A DNA stretch of 64,000 nucleotides from VXRD01 sp965242535 (GCA_965242535.1 OZ251458.1:3224001-3288000); one strand, 5' to 3'. Numbered from the stretch's first letter, positions 33,944 to 42,543 are shown. The notes: generated by a model from the letters alone, not told the origin. Made by a program: numbers and translations.

Positions 33944-34150
33944 GTGAACAAACTCGTTGCAAACGATCCAGAAACGCGCTCTGCGAATATCGCAGTCGAG
34001 AATATCGAACACTTGAAGACCCTGTTTCCCGAGCCTTTACCGAAGGGAAATCGACTTTGAAGTGCTCGAGCAACTTCTCGGTTGCAAGGTGGCTGAGCAC
34101 GAGGAGAAGTCCGGCCTCAACGGGCACGGCAAACAACCCAATCGCCAAGT
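33944..34150 (+). pseudogene. N-terminal remnant of a type III-like DNA methyltransferase (Mod)
   Basis: Starting at GTG 33944, the frame reads ANIAVENIEHLKTLFPE, then shifts and continues as IDFEVLEQLLGCKVAEHEEK and SGLNGHGKQPNRQ. This is the opening of adenine-specific Mod-type methyltransferases, where relatives read ...LFPEAFTEGKIDFDVLRQLLG... with YGLNWHGKRQARQ. The catalytic domain is absent, and similarity stops at the PhyH gene on the opposite strand. It is a dead fragment. Confidence 0.7.
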
Positions 34151-34152
34151 GG

Positions 34153-35061
34153 TCAGTCCGATATTCGATTCTTCGCAATTTGGCGGTTGTCTTTCATCAA
34201 ATTGACGGTATTGCCATACCGCCCGACATTTGCTTCGTCGTAGTACTTGTTCACATTTGGCACCTCGCGCATGCCGTGCCAAACGCCGCGGAACAGGGTT
34301 TGTCGCTTGGGCGGCATCGCGGCGATCACCTCGGGCGGCGGACACCCTTTGCCCCATTTTGCGTTCACCGTGTTGTAGCAGGTGAACAAACTCAATCGAT
34401 CCCGGTCTTTGTTCACCCATCGCGTCCCGGTGTGGCACAGGGCTTCGGTGAAAATCACCGCGGATCCCGCCGCGCAGGAATACGTCTCCCACAAATCGCT
34501 TTCGCGTCCGCTCAGGGTTTCGGGCCGGGGAAACGCCGCCTTGTGGCTGCCCGACAAAAACATCGTGCCGCCATCGCCTTCTCGCACCGCGTTCAACTCC
34601 CACACCACGCGAATCAATCCCGCGTGAATTTTCCCCGGTTGCATCTGGTAAAGGTGCGAGCTCCCGCAAAAGTTGAAAAAGCCACCCCCGCCATGGGGCC
34701 GAAAATTGTCGTGCCCGGCCTGTCGATGGCTCGTGTACGTGTGGTCAAACCGAAATCCGTAACAGTCTTCGGTTGCCAATGCCTGATGCGAGATGATCTC
34801 GTTCAACACGCCCACCACCGCCGGGTGGTCCAAAAGGATTTGGGACGCGCCGCCGTGATTGTCGCGCTCGTGCGGCGGCAGGGAATCGCGTGCGTGCAAA
34901 AATTTCAACTGGTGTTCGCGCACGGGCTCGAGTTCGTCCTCGCACAACAAGCCTGGCAAACAGATCCATCCCTTCAGGTCAAACAGGTACTTCTGCTCGT
35001 CGGACATCGGCACAACGGGCGCGCCGTCGGCATTGGTCGTCGGCAACGGGGTTTTGGACAT
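34153..35061 (-). CDS. Phytanoyl-CoA dioxygenase (PhyH) family protein
   Basis: The protein has 302 residues, with AGGAG before the ATG on the minus strand. The Fe(II) ligands are probably in DNFRPHGGGGFFNF (first His) and EALCHTGTRWVNKDRDRLSL (second His plus the 2-oxoglutarate Arg). The mid-section MFLSGSHKAAFPRPETL matches the family's GSH motif. The HxD motif is less clean than in the other PhyH gene (23833-24732). The substrate is unknown. It faces the truncated Mod remnant and is divergent from the small gene at 35153. Confidence 0.82.
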   Translation of the reverse strand: MSKTPLPTTNADGAPVVPMSDEQKYLFDLKGWICLPGLLCEDELEPVREHQLKFLHARDSLPPHERDNHGGASQILLDHPAVVGVLNEIISHQALATEDCYGFRFDHTYTSHRQAGHDNFRPHGGGGFFNFCGSSHLYQMQPGKIHAGLIRVVWELNAVREGDGGTMFLSGSHKAAFPRPETLSGRESDLWETYSCAAGSAVIFTEALCHTGTRWVNKDRDRLSLFTCYNTVNAKWGKGCPPPEVIAAMPPKRQTLFRGVWHGMREVPNVNKYYDEANVGRYGNTVNLMKDNRQIAKNRISD

Positions 35062-35152
35062 GAAATCCTCCTTTGGAAAAGTTCATCCTTGAAAAACGCG
35101 CATGATGGATTATTTTATGGGAAATGTCGAGTCGCGACCATCAGGAGGCATC

Positions 35153-35506
35153 ATGGAAATCACAATGGACATTCCCGACGATCTGGCCGTGCGTTTGCAG
35201 AGTCGGCGAGATCAGTTGCCGAAAATCATCGAACTCGGCCTCCGCAAACGGGATGCGACCACGCCTGCCACGTTTGAAGATGTCTCGGAGCTATTGGAAA
35301 CGCTGGCCGCTTTTCCCTCTGCTGGAGAAATCATCGATCTCCGTCCGTCAGACGAATTGCAAAAACGGATTGACGCATTGCTGGAGAAAAACCGTGCGGG
35401 GGGATTGCAACCCGCAGAAGAAAGAGAATGGGCGCATTATGAATACCTCGAACACATCGTTCGGTTAGCCAAAGCAAACGCGGCCTTAAAGCAGAAAGCA
35501 AAATGA
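35153..35506 (+). CDS. Antitoxin-like hypothetical protein
   Basis: The protein has 117 residues from the ATG at 35153, which follows CAGGAGG; an upstream in-frame ATG at 35102 is possible. MEITMDIPDDLAVRLQSR looks like the opening of ribbon-helix-helix or VapB-like antitoxins. The rest is helical and ends EHIVRLAKANAALKQKAK. In related genomes such genes usually precede a PIN-domain or HNH toxin. Here the 400-bp repeat copy C lies directly at the stop codon, and no toxin follows. The repeat may have displaced or separated the toxin. The function is uncertain. Confidence 0.6.
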   Translation: MEITMDIPDDLAVRLQSRRDQLPKIIELGLRKRDATTPATFEDVSELLETLAAFPSAGEIIDLRPSDELQKRIDALLEKNRAGGLQPAEEREWAHYEYLEHIVRLAKANAALKQKAK

Positions 35507-35507
35507 G

Positions 35508-35913
35508 TACTCTGTAAATTAAATAATTATGAAATTCAAATTTTCAAGAACGTGCCGGACGCGATGCCGTACGTCAATTAAGCCATCGCCCAACATGCCA
35601 TCCAAAAAGACTATCCGCTAAAGCCATCACGCACAGCGCGCAAGTCCGTTTCGCAACCCACTTCTGTTTTGCAACCCCCCTTGCAGGCCAACGCATGTCG
35701 TGCTACTACAAAAGCGCTTTGCGCTGTGCCTAGCCCCTCGGCGCATGAGAGCGGCATTTTTTGCCTACTTTTTTTTGCTGTTGAAAAAAAGTAGGTCGCC
35801 GAAGGCATCAAAGCCAACAAACGATGCTTTAGGACCAAACGTTTTAGAAAAGCGAGCAATGTCGGTACTGATTTGTGCGTATCAAAATTGAGAATAACTT
35901 AATTTACAGAGTA
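35508..35913 (+). mobile_element. 400-bp dispersed repeat, copy C, with inverted ends and 5-bp target duplication
   Basis: This 406-bp copy is complete. It starts TACTCTGTAAATTAA and ends with the reverse complement TTAATTTACAGAGTA. ATGAG flanks both sides (35503-35507 and 35914-35918). The core holds GCCATCGCCCAACATGCC, the CCTACTTTTTTTT hairpin and GACCAAACGTTTTAG. There is no transposase, so it is non-autonomous. It inserted at the stop codon of the antitoxin-like gene. Confidence 0.85.
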
Positions 35914-35924
35914 ATGAGTTCAAC

Positions 35925-36917
35925 TCATCCCGCCATCTCCACCAATTCCCTCCACTGATCCGCATCTACCAGTACCCCTTTTTCCAAACTCTCGCGCCGC
36001 GTTTGCAGCATGCCCTCGCCGGGATAGCGCGCGGATCGAACGCCGTGTACGTCCTCGACGATGCCATTGACAACGCGCTCGCGCATCTCCTGCCCGACGA
36101 GTGAGGTCACATCTATCGCGATATAGGTCTGCGATACGGCGTATTCATCGCCCTGCGCGCCGATGTCGTGCGTGGCCTGACCGCCCGATAGCAACGCGGC
36201 GAGTATGTCGAGCGCGATCGCCAGTGCCGATCCTTTCCAGTAGCCGATGGGCAGGGCGCGTTTTGATTCGAGAATCGCGCCGGGATCGCGCGTCAACTTG
36301 CCCGCTGAATCGAATCCCCCTGCGATGGGCAGGGACTCGCCGCGCACTTGCAACACCTCCAACTTGCCATTGGAATATTGGCTCATCGCCATATCGAGCA
36401 AGATATGCCCCGCTTTTCGCGGAATCGCGATGGTCATCGGGTTGTTGCCAACGCGCTTCTCGGTCGCGCCCCACGGCGGCATCAACGGGGTCGTATTCGT
36501 CCAGCACATCCCGATGCACCCCGCGTCGGCGGCTTGCAAACCATAGGCACCTGCGCGCATCCAGTGATTCGTGTTTCGCAAGCCCACGCATCCCATGCCG
36601 CGTTCTTTTGCGATCTCGATGGCGCGTCCCATCGCAAAATGGGCATTGACCAGCCCGACCCCCATCGCGCCATCCCATTGCTCCACCACGCCCAACGCGT
36701 TCACGCGCACGGGTTCGGCCCGCCCATCCAAGTGCCCCGCGCGCAACTTTGCCACCAAGCCGGGGAATCGGTTCAAGCCGTGGGAATACACGCCATCGCG
36801 CTGATTCTCGGCAAATAATCGCCCGCACAATTCCGCACGCGCTTCGGACAATCCCGCCTCGACCAATGCGCGAGAGAACGTGTTTTTCAGTTGACCAAAA
36901 GGAACTCGTTTTTGCAT
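35925..36917 (-). CDS. Malate/L-lactate-dehydrogenase-family reductase, YiaK-like
   Basis: The protein has 330 residues. GDGVYSHGLNRFPGLV-type sequence (here DGVYSHGLNRFPGLVAKL) contains the catalytic His region, and NTNHWMRAGAYGLQAADAG is the second diagnostic motif. NNPMTIAIPRK and LPIGYWKGSALAIALDILAA close the family pattern. The enzyme is a sugar-acid reductase; YiaK makes 3-keto-L-gulonate from 2,3-diketo-L-gulonate with NADH. The match to YiaK is close in layout, but the true substrate may be another keto acid. The gene precedes no partner on the same strand; repeat copy C lies 11 bp beyond its stop. Confidence 0.9.
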   Translation of the reverse strand: MQKRVPFGQLKNTFSRALVEAGLSEARAELCGRLFAENQRDGVYSHGLNRFPGLVAKLRAGHLDGRAEPVRVNALGVVEQWDGAMGVGLVNAHFAMGRAIEIAKERGMGCVGLRNTNHWMRAGAYGLQAADAGCIGMCWTNTTPLMPPWGATEKRVGNNPMTIAIPRKAGHILLDMAMSQYSNGKLEVLQVRGESLPIAGGFDSAGKLTRDPGAILESKRALPIGYWKGSALAIALDILAALLSGGQATHDIGAQGDEYAVSQTYIAIDVTSLVGQEMRERVVNGIVEDVHGVRSARYPGEGMLQTRRESLEKGVLVDADQWRELVEMAG

Positions 36918-37237
36918 GAAAAACCTCCATTAACCCAGAACAATAGGGGAAGAAACAGGGCAGACATAGAATCGCTAAATGCGGACGACCAAGACGCCGA
37001 CGCATTCTCTGTCGTGCTATCTTCCCGATCATCTAATGTGAAGAACCCCGCGCTGAAGCATCGGGGCTTCAAAAGCCCTTCAGCGTAGGTTGTGCGATCG
37101 ACGAGACCGCGCTCTAAGCCGCTGAGCGTCTGACGGTCTCTCCTGCAAAGATCGTCTTCCCAACCTCGTGGATATTCAGCGCGGCATTGACATCGCGGTC
37201 TGTCTCGTGACCGCTTTTTTGAGGAGGCACTCCGTTG
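36918..37237. other. Gap with remains of an IS200/IS605-type element
   Basis: No intact gene is present. 36930-37030 shows nothing distinctive. 37038-37233 holds the end hairpin and the last codons of a TnpB gene, described separately. Confidence 0.5.
37038..37233 (-). pseudogene. TnpB C-terminal remnant plus IS605-like end hairpin
   Basis: On the minus strand the last 39 codons of a TnpB-like protein survive: GHETDRDVNAALNIHEVGKT, ending at the TAG at 37114. This is the RuvC-III Asp segment (DRDVNAA) that ends IS605-family OrfB proteins. 45 bp later lies the end hairpin GAAGCCCCGATGCTTCAGCG (37038-37070). The upstream TnpB body is missing; the neighbouring sulfatase-like gene begins to end at 37240. 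It is an inactive relic. Confidence 0.8.
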
Positions 37238-37239
37238 GT

Positions 37240-38667
37240 TCAGCGCGTCCTTTTTCTCCCTTGCACAAATAGGGCGGATGGGGCGGGGGCGGGATCGCAC
37301 ACCTCGTTGAAGGTGGCGGGCAGGGGTTGGTGGATCACCGCTTGAATGCGCGCCCGTTGCAGGGCGACCACATCCGGGTGATCCGCGGCGATGTCGATAT
37401 TCTCGTCCGGATCGGCTGCGAGATCGAACAACGCTTCTTTGGATGGATCGTCCAAACTCACCGCGTAATTCCACTGATCGTCGCGCACGGATGCGCGGCC
37501 CGTTGCCGGGCCATTGGCAAAACTCGCCCAGCCGATGACGACGTGATCGCGCACCGCATCTGCTTTTCCCGTCACCAGGGGCCAAATATCCGTGCCATCC
37601 ACCGCGCCGCACGGAATATCGAGCAAGCCGAGCACCGTGGGCAACAAGTCGTGTGCTTGCACAAAACCGGCGACCCGCTTGCACGCCGCCGGATGGCGCA
37701 CCATCCAGTTCAATCGCGTGTTGTACGGATGCAGGCGATCCGGCCCTTTGCCAAATTGCCCGTGATCCAAAACTTGCGTGCCGTGATCGGACAGCAGCAT
37801 CACAATCGTCTCGTCTTTCAACCCCAGCTCATCGATCCGATTGAGCAGGTGGCCCACCCAGCGATCGACCAGCGTGACCTCGCCGAAATACAGGGCGCGG
37901 ATGCGCGCCTTCTCCGCATCGCTTAGCCCCTCGCCTTCGTTCCCCGCGCCCGGGGCGATAAAATCCTTCCCACTCCAGTTGGACAAATACCGATCCGCGT
38001 ATTCCCGCGGCGGATCCCAGGGTTCGTGCGGGTCAAAGGAATCGACCCACAGGAAAAACGGCGCGTTGTCCGCGTTCTCCGTCAGCCAATCCGCGGCGCG
38101 GCGAAACACCCGGGCGCAACTGTAATCCTCCTCGCGCTGCCGAAATTTTTGGTTGAACAGGTATTGCATCAGCCCGGTGTGCCGGCTCCAGTTGATCGGC
38201 TCGCGCACATGCGGGCGCAGCAGGGGTTCTATCGCGGCTCGCGTGCCGAACCGCCAGTTGTCGCTCTCTTGCCCGCGGATGAAATCGTAGGTGACGAACC
38301 CGCGCGTGTAATTCATCGTGGGCTTGAACATGTGATAGGTGTCGGCGACCAACCCGGTCAGATACCCGTTTGCCAACAGAATCTCCGAGAGGGTGTCTTG
38401 TTCCGGCGGGATTTTGTGCCAGCCCGGGGCGTGGTGCCAGTGCCCGCGGCGGTCGAAATTGTATCGCCACGGAAAGGTGCGGCGGCCCGTGAACAAGCCG
38501 CGCCGGGTCTGCAACGTCGGCTGGCATTCCCCAAAAGCCCGTTCAAACACCACGGCCTCGGCGGCAAACGCATCGAGGTGGGGCGTTTCGACAAAGCTCA
38601 GTTTTTGATTTGGGCCGACGATATCGGCGCGAAACGTGTCCAAGCAGATGCAGATGACGTTCATCAC
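37240..38667 (-). CDS. Sulfatase-fold hydrolase with Thr at the formylglycine position
   Basis: The protein has 475 residues. VICICLDTFRADIVGPN gives the metal Asp, and FFLWVDSFDPHEPWDPP and MLLSDHGTQVLDHG give further ligands, so the alkaline-phosphatase fold is intact. The segment that should be CxPxR reads ECQPTLQTRRGLFTGR, where TLQTR aligns with the motif. A Thr therefore replaces the Cys/Ser needed for formylglycine. Thr nucleophiles occur in phosphodiesterases and phosphoethanolamine transferases of this fold, so it may act on phosphate esters. There is no signal peptide. It is 6 bp downstream of the small membrane gene in one operon. Confidence 0.85.
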   Translation of the reverse strand: MMNVICICLDTFRADIVGPNQKLSFVETPHLDAFAAEAVVFERAFGECQPTLQTRRGLFTGRRTFPWRYNFDRRGHWHHAPGWHKIPPEQDTLSEILLANGYLTGLVADTYHMFKPTMNYTRGFVTYDFIRGQESDNWRFGTRAAIEPLLRPHVREPINWSRHTGLMQYLFNQKFRQREEDYSCARVFRRAADWLTENADNAPFFLWVDSFDPHEPWDPPREYADRYLSNWSGKDFIAPGAGNEGEGLSDAEKARIRALYFGEVTLVDRWVGHLLNRIDELGLKDETIVMLLSDHGTQVLDHGQFGKGPDRLHPYNTRLNWMVRHPAACKRVAGFVQAHDLLPTVLGLLDIPCGAVDGTDIWPLVTGKADAVRDHVVIGWASFANGPATGRASVRDDQWNYAVSLDDPSKEALFDLAADPDENIDIAADHPDVVALQRARIQAVIHQPLPATFNEVCDPAPAPSALFVQGRKRTR

Positions 38668-38673
38668 GACCTC

Positions 38674-38883
38674 CTATCGATCGCGCTGGACGTCTTCCAT
38701 CCAGCCTCGGTATTGCGCCCAGGTGCCGCCGGTCGGATATTTTTCGATCACCCGTTGCACGCGGTGGTGGTCGCGGTGGTGGTCCGCAAACAGATCATCG
38801 AGGGATTTGCCCCGAGCGCATCGGGCGAACCACGCGATGAGAACCGCCAAAATCAGGTAGAGCGCGATGCCAAAGAATGTCAT
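38674..38883 (-). CDS. Small membrane protein, 69 residues
   Basis: The ATG at 38883 follows AAAGGAGATTGACC, a strong ribosome site. FGIALYLILAVLIAWFA forms one N-terminal transmembrane helix. A charged tail follows with LDDLFADHHRDHHRVQR and ends GGTWAQYRGWMEDVQRDR. It lies between the DUF6785-like membrane protein and the sulfatase-fold gene, with 17 and 6 bp spacers, so all three are one operon. The family is not recognised. A small partner subunit of the transporter-like protein is a reasonable guess. Confidence 0.7.
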   Translation of the reverse strand: MTFFGIALYLILAVLIAWFARCARGKSLDDLFADHHRDHHRVQRVIEKYPTGGTWAQYRGWMEDVQRDR

Positions 38884-38900
38884 GGTCAATCTCCTTTCGA

Positions 38901-40865
38901 TCAAAAATACAAGCTGTGCCCCTGCCCGCGAAACCACAGGGCGTCGATGACGAAGGACGCGCCCGCCGCGGAAAAGTGCCCGACCACGAGGCCGACAAAA
39001 AAGGGCTTGGCGCGGTTGTAGAGCATCAGGCCGCCAAAGCGGATCAGCAACACTTTGAGCACCCAAGCGACGAAGAGGGACAACAATGTCCACTTCACTT
39101 GCCCCACAGAGGCGATGGAAAACCCGATGGGATGCAGGCGCCACCACGCGAACCGATGGCGCGAGTACGTCAGCAAAACCGTCACGAGCGCGCCGATGCC
39201 CAAAAACGCGAAATGCCCAAAGCGCAGGGTTTCGGCGGCTTTGATTTTCGCCACGACCGTATCGAACGGCACTTGCCCGCCGCGCCGAAAAACCCACTCC
39301 CCAAAATTGTACGCGCCCGAGGCATAGGCCAGTTTGAGCGAAAAGTAAAGGGAGACCGTCAAACTGAGGGCCAGGGCCAAGCCCACGGCTGTGAGGTACG
39401 CGCCGCGCGGAAATCGCCGCTCGCCGTGGATGCGGGCCGCGTTCGCGCCAAAGGGCATAAAGGTGGCGATGGGGTCGCACGCCCACCCGTAGGACAGCGC
39501 GAGGCCGGTCATCGTCGCGCCCGTCAAATTCGCCGGGCCGACGAGGTGCATCGCGTACGCCTGCGGCACGAGGGGGCCGCGCACGAAGACCAACCCGCCT
39601 TCGATGACGATGCGCGTGAGGCCCAAATAGAGCGTGACGACGGCGAAGAGCAGCAGCGCGGCCACGCCCGGTTGGATGCCGATGCGCGTCAGCCAGAACA
39701 GGATGTAGAGCGCGCCGCCCGCAATGCCGAGCAACGCGGCGCGATAGCCCATGATTTCATCGCGGTCGGACGCGCCATCGCCTTTGCCCCATGCGGTCCG
39801 CCACACCCCGCGCAAGTGTTCGCGCGCGACCCATATCCCGCCGATCACGACCGCGACAAAGGCCCCGAACCCCTGCCATGCCAATGCGGCCGGGCTGACC
39901 GAATACACTTCGGATGTGCCGATGGTGAACCCCGTGCGGTTGAACAGCGCGACCTCGGCCATGTTGAACAGGTTGAAAAACCACACGCTGAAGATCACGT
40001 CCGCATTCACGAAATACGTGATGCCCACCAAGGGCAGGGACAAGTTGGTCGAAATCCCCGGCCAGACCTGCCCGCCCGCGATATTCAATCGGATGGCCGG
40101 GATATTCGGCCAGCCCTCAAAAAAATACCCCGGCACATTCCACGCGATTTTGCCCGCGGCAATGCCAAAGCCGATCCAGAACGCGCGGCTGCGCATAAAT
40201 TTTGGCAACGGGCGATCCTCACCCGCGCCCGCCATCATCATCAACGGGACGTCGACCAGCGGAAAGTTGAGCCGTTCTCGATCGACCCACTGCTTGCGAA
40301 AGACGGCGATGAGACACGTACAGAGCGCCAGCGTGGCCGCGATGATCGATCCCCACCAGAACGAGGGCATGACCCACACGCCCCATGGAATATTCGCGCC
40401 CGGGGGCAGGCCCTCGAAAAACCACGCCACCTCGCGGCCGCCGCCAGGCACGGCCCACAGGGGCACATGGCCGTGCAAAAACTCGGCCCAGCCATTTTCC
40501 GTCGTGGCAAAGTAAAAGGGCGACGCGGATACGGAAATCACGTAGCCGGTCACCCCATACGTGGGCACGGATACCGCCGCCAACAGCATGGTATAGACCA
40601 CGCCGAGTTCATCGCCGGTCAGGCCGCCTCCGCGCTTTGCGGCTTTCAAAAGGGGATTGAGCACCGCGACGACGAGGATGAACAACGCGGCCAAGCCCAG
40701 GGGAAAATAATTGGTGGTCAACAGCGTGGAGCGCACGATCCATTCGGAAAACGGCGCCGCCAAATTCACCGCGACCACGACGAGAACGCCAACGGTCAAT
40801 GCTTTCGGCGTGAGCACAGGCGCGCGCGTGGATGCCGCAGTTGTGCGTGGAATGGATTGTGCCAC
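38901..40865 (-). CDS. DUF6785-like multi-pass membrane protein
   Basis: The protein has 654 residues, with at least ten hydrophobic segments (for example ALTVGVLVVVAVNLAAPFS, GLAALFILVVAVLNPLL, FGAFVAVVIGGIWVA and LLGIAGGALYILFWL). The order and spacing resemble the DUF6785/DUF6784 proteins of Poribacteria, Armatimonadetes and Latescibacterota, which are distantly related to oligopeptide transporters. It probably moves a solute released by the neighbouring hydrolases. The gene is first in a three-gene operon. The long frame on the opposite strand is a GC-rich shadow. Confidence 0.8.
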   Translation of the reverse strand: MAQSIPRTTAASTRAPVLTPKALTVGVLVVVAVNLAAPFSEWIVRSTLLTTNYFPLGLAALFILVVAVLNPLLKAAKRGGGLTGDELGVVYTMLLAAVSVPTYGVTGYVISVSASPFYFATTENGWAEFLHGHVPLWAVPGGGREVAWFFEGLPPGANIPWGVWVMPSFWWGSIIAATLALCTCLIAVFRKQWVDRERLNFPLVDVPLMMMAGAGEDRPLPKFMRSRAFWIGFGIAAGKIAWNVPGYFFEGWPNIPAIRLNIAGGQVWPGISTNLSLPLVGITYFVNADVIFSVWFFNLFNMAEVALFNRTGFTIGTSEVYSVSPAALAWQGFGAFVAVVIGGIWVAREHLRGVWRTAWGKGDGASDRDEIMGYRAALLGIAGGALYILFWLTRIGIQPGVAALLLFAVVTLYLGLTRIVIEGGLVFVRGPLVPQAYAMHLVGPANLTGATMTGLALSYGWACDPIATFMPFGANAARIHGERRFPRGAYLTAVGLALALSLTVSLYFSLKLAYASGAYNFGEWVFRRGGQVPFDTVVAKIKAAETLRFGHFAFLGIGALVTVLLTYSRHRFAWWRLHPIGFSIASVGQVKWTLLSLFVAWVLKVLLIRFGGLMLYNRAKPFFVGLVVGHFSAAGASFVIDALWFRGQGHSLYF

Positions 40866-41236
40866 GATTGGGTTCTCGGAGTGATAGAAAGAGCGGTCAG
40901 TGGCTTATGTCGATATTTTATTTTGTGCGCTGAGAGCCGCCGCAAAACGCAGAGCAAGCCTCTCGTGTCCAGTTTCTCAAACCGAGAGAATAGCTCGCTC
41001 GGTCTTGCGTTGCTCGTACCGGTTGCGATCATAGCGATCTCGCGATTAAAACCGGGGAGGGATCGCGGCAACATGCCATGTTTTTATCGCGTATTCCGAT
41101 CTATTCTGAATTTGGTTCAAAGCGCGGGGATTGTCAAGCGTCATGGCTTTTCTGGCTTTTAATCCCCTTGACTTTGCACGGGCAATGGGCTATTTTCGCG
41201 CCGTTGTGAACGGGATTTGACGCGGAAATTTTGACG
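40866..41236. other. Divergent intergenic region; BMC operon promoter
   Basis: No gene is visible. The region separates the DUF6785-like gene (minus) from the microcompartment operon (plus). The only clear element is the promoter at 41168-41196. No riboswitch or operator was recognised. Confidence 0.5.
41168..41196 (+). promoter_or_regulatory. Sigma70-like promoter of the microcompartment operon
   Basis: TTGACT (41168-41173) and TATTTT (41191-41196) are exactly 17 bp apart, with the pduL start codon 40 bp downstream. This is the best promoter match near the operon. Confidence 0.55.
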
Positions 41237-41935
41237 ATGCTCGCGCTACTAAAAAACGCCTCGGCGTGCGAGGATTGCGGACTGTGTTCCGCCGGGCAAA
41301 ATGGCGATGCCATCGACCGCATTGCGCGAGAGGTGGCGCGCCAGGTGCGCGGCCGGAATGGGGAGGAGATTCCCATTTCCGTGGGGGTATCGGCGCGCCA
41401 TGCCCATGTCGATGATGAGACACTCGAAATTCTCTTTGGCCCGGGGCGCGTTTTGACGCCCTACCGCGAACTCTATCAGCCCGGCGCGTTTGCCGCCGAG
41501 GAAATCATCTCGGTCGTCGGCCCTCGGTTGCGCGCCCTCGAGCGCGTGCGGATCCTCGGCCCCAGCCGCTCCTACAATCAGGTCGAACTCGCCCGAACGG
41601 ACGCGATTTTTCTCGGGGTCGATCCGCCCGTGCGCGATTCGGGGGATCTCGAAGGGGCCGAGGCCGTCACGTTCATCGGCCCCAAGGGCGCGGTGACGGT
41701 CGATGCGGCCATTCGCGCGTCGCGCCACATTCACCTGCGGCCCGAGGACGTGACGCGCTACGGCTTTGAGGGGCAGCCGTCCGTGCGCGTGCGCGTGGGG
41801 GGCGAGAAAGGCGTCACGTATGAAAATGTGCGCCTCAAAATTGACGACAGCTACTTGCCCGAACTCCATCTCGATACGGACGACGCCAATGCTGCGGATC
41901 TCACGTGCGGCGATACGGTGTACATTTTGAAATAG
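41237..41935 (+). CDS. pduL: Phosphate propanoyltransferase, PduL type, microcompartment cargo
   Basis: The protein has 232 residues from the ATG at 41237. The PTAC fold (PF06130) is shown by ISVGVSARHAHV and AAIRASRHIHLRPEDV, whose His pairs bind zinc, and by RTDAIFLGVDPPVRDSGDLE. It converts acyl-CoA and phosphate to acyl-phosphate and recycles CoA inside the shell. The N-terminal extension has a CEDCGLC cluster and GDAIDRIAREVARQVRG, an amphipathic helix of the encapsulation-peptide type. It is the first gene of the operon, 17 bp before the first shell gene. Confidence 0.92.
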   Translation: MLALLKNASACEDCGLCSAGQNGDAIDRIAREVARQVRGRNGEEIPISVGVSARHAHVDDETLEILFGPGRVLTPYRELYQPGAFAAEEIISVVGPRLRALERVRILGPSRSYNQVELARTDAIFLGVDPPVRDSGDLEGAEAVTFIGPKGAVTVDAAIRASRHIHLRPEDVTRYGFEGQPSVRVRVGGEKGVTYENVRLKIDDSYLPELHLDTDDANAADLTCGDTVYILK

Positions 41936-41952
41936 CGCAACGGGATTTGAAC

Positions 41953-42228
41953 ATGGCTTCAGCACTTGGCATGATCGAAACACTCGGGGTCATCGGCACC
42001 ACAGAGGCGGCCGATGCGATGGTCAAGGCCGCCAATGTCGCCATTGAAAGATACGAAAAAATCGGCGCGGGATACACGACCACGCTCGTGCGTGGGGATG
42101 TGGGTGCGGTTCGCGCAGCCATTGAAGCGGGTGCCCGCGTCGCCGAACGGGTCGGCGAACTCGTTTCCGTTCACGTCATTCCAAATCTCGATCCGCAAGT
42201 CGATGCGGTCGTTTTTCAGACACGGTGA
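41953..42228 (+). CDS. BMC-H hexameric shell protein 1
   Basis: The protein has 91 residues, the usual BMC-H length. LGMIETLGVIGTTEAADAMV and GAGYTTTLVRGDVGAVRAAI are the canonical PF00936 segments; the short loop that faces the hexamer pore lies between them. VSVHVIPNLDP ends the domain. The protein would tile the facets of an icosahedral microcompartment. It is 57% or so similar by eye to the next gene, suggesting duplication. Confidence 0.96.
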   Translation: MASALGMIETLGVIGTTEAADAMVKAANVAIERYEKIGAGYTTTLVRGDVGAVRAAIEAGARVAERVGELVSVHVIPNLDPQVDAVVFQTR

Positions 42229-42252
42229 TCTTTTCACAGGAGGAATTGCAAC

Positions 42253-42540
42253 ATGGGTGAAGCCCTCGGCATGATCGAAACCAAAGGTCTCGTCGCGATG
42301 ATCGAAGCGGCAGACGCGATGGTCAAAGCCGCCAATGTCCAATTTGTCAACTGGGAGCGCATTGGCGCGGGATACGTCACCGCGATGGTGCGCGGCGATG
42401 TGGCCGCGGTGAAAGCCGCGACCGAAGCCGGCGCAGCCGCGGCTGGCAAAATCGGCGAACTCGTTTCCGTTCACGTCATTCCAAGACCGCACGGCAGCCT
42501 GGAAAAAATTCTGCCGATTGGCGCGTCTTCAGACGATTAG
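42253..42540 (+). CDS. BMC-H hexameric shell protein 2
   Basis: The protein has 95 residues with AGGAGGAATTG before the ATG. ALGMIETKGLVAMIEAADAM and GAGYVTAMVRGDVAAVKAAT are the BMC-H signatures. The C-terminal tail PRPHGSLEKILPIGASSDD is longer than in the first shell protein. Two BMC-H and three pentamers without a BMC-T trimer is the composition of the planctomycete/verrucomicrobial microcompartment. Confidence 0.96.
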   Translation: MGEALGMIETKGLVAMIEAADAMVKAANVQFVNWERIGAGYVTAMVRGDVAAVKAATEAGAAAAGKIGELVSVHVIPRPHGSLEKILPIGASSDD

Positions 42541-42543
42541 ACC

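Noticed and set aside
34057..35277. A 406-codon plus-strand frame opposite the PhyH gene
   Set aside because: The PhyH gene on the minus strand has clear family motifs and a ribosome site. The plus frame has neither.
35611..35859. A minus-strand frame conserved in several 400-bp repeat copies (peptide with FFSTAKKSRQK)
   Set aside because: It recurs because the repeat recurs. The frame passes through the hairpin, lacks a ribosome site and is broken differently in copies A, D and F.
38877..41162. A 761-codon open frame on the plus strand
   Set aside because: It lies antisense to the DUF6785-like membrane protein, is Arg/His/Gln-rich and has no recognisable domain. It is a typical GC-rich shadow.
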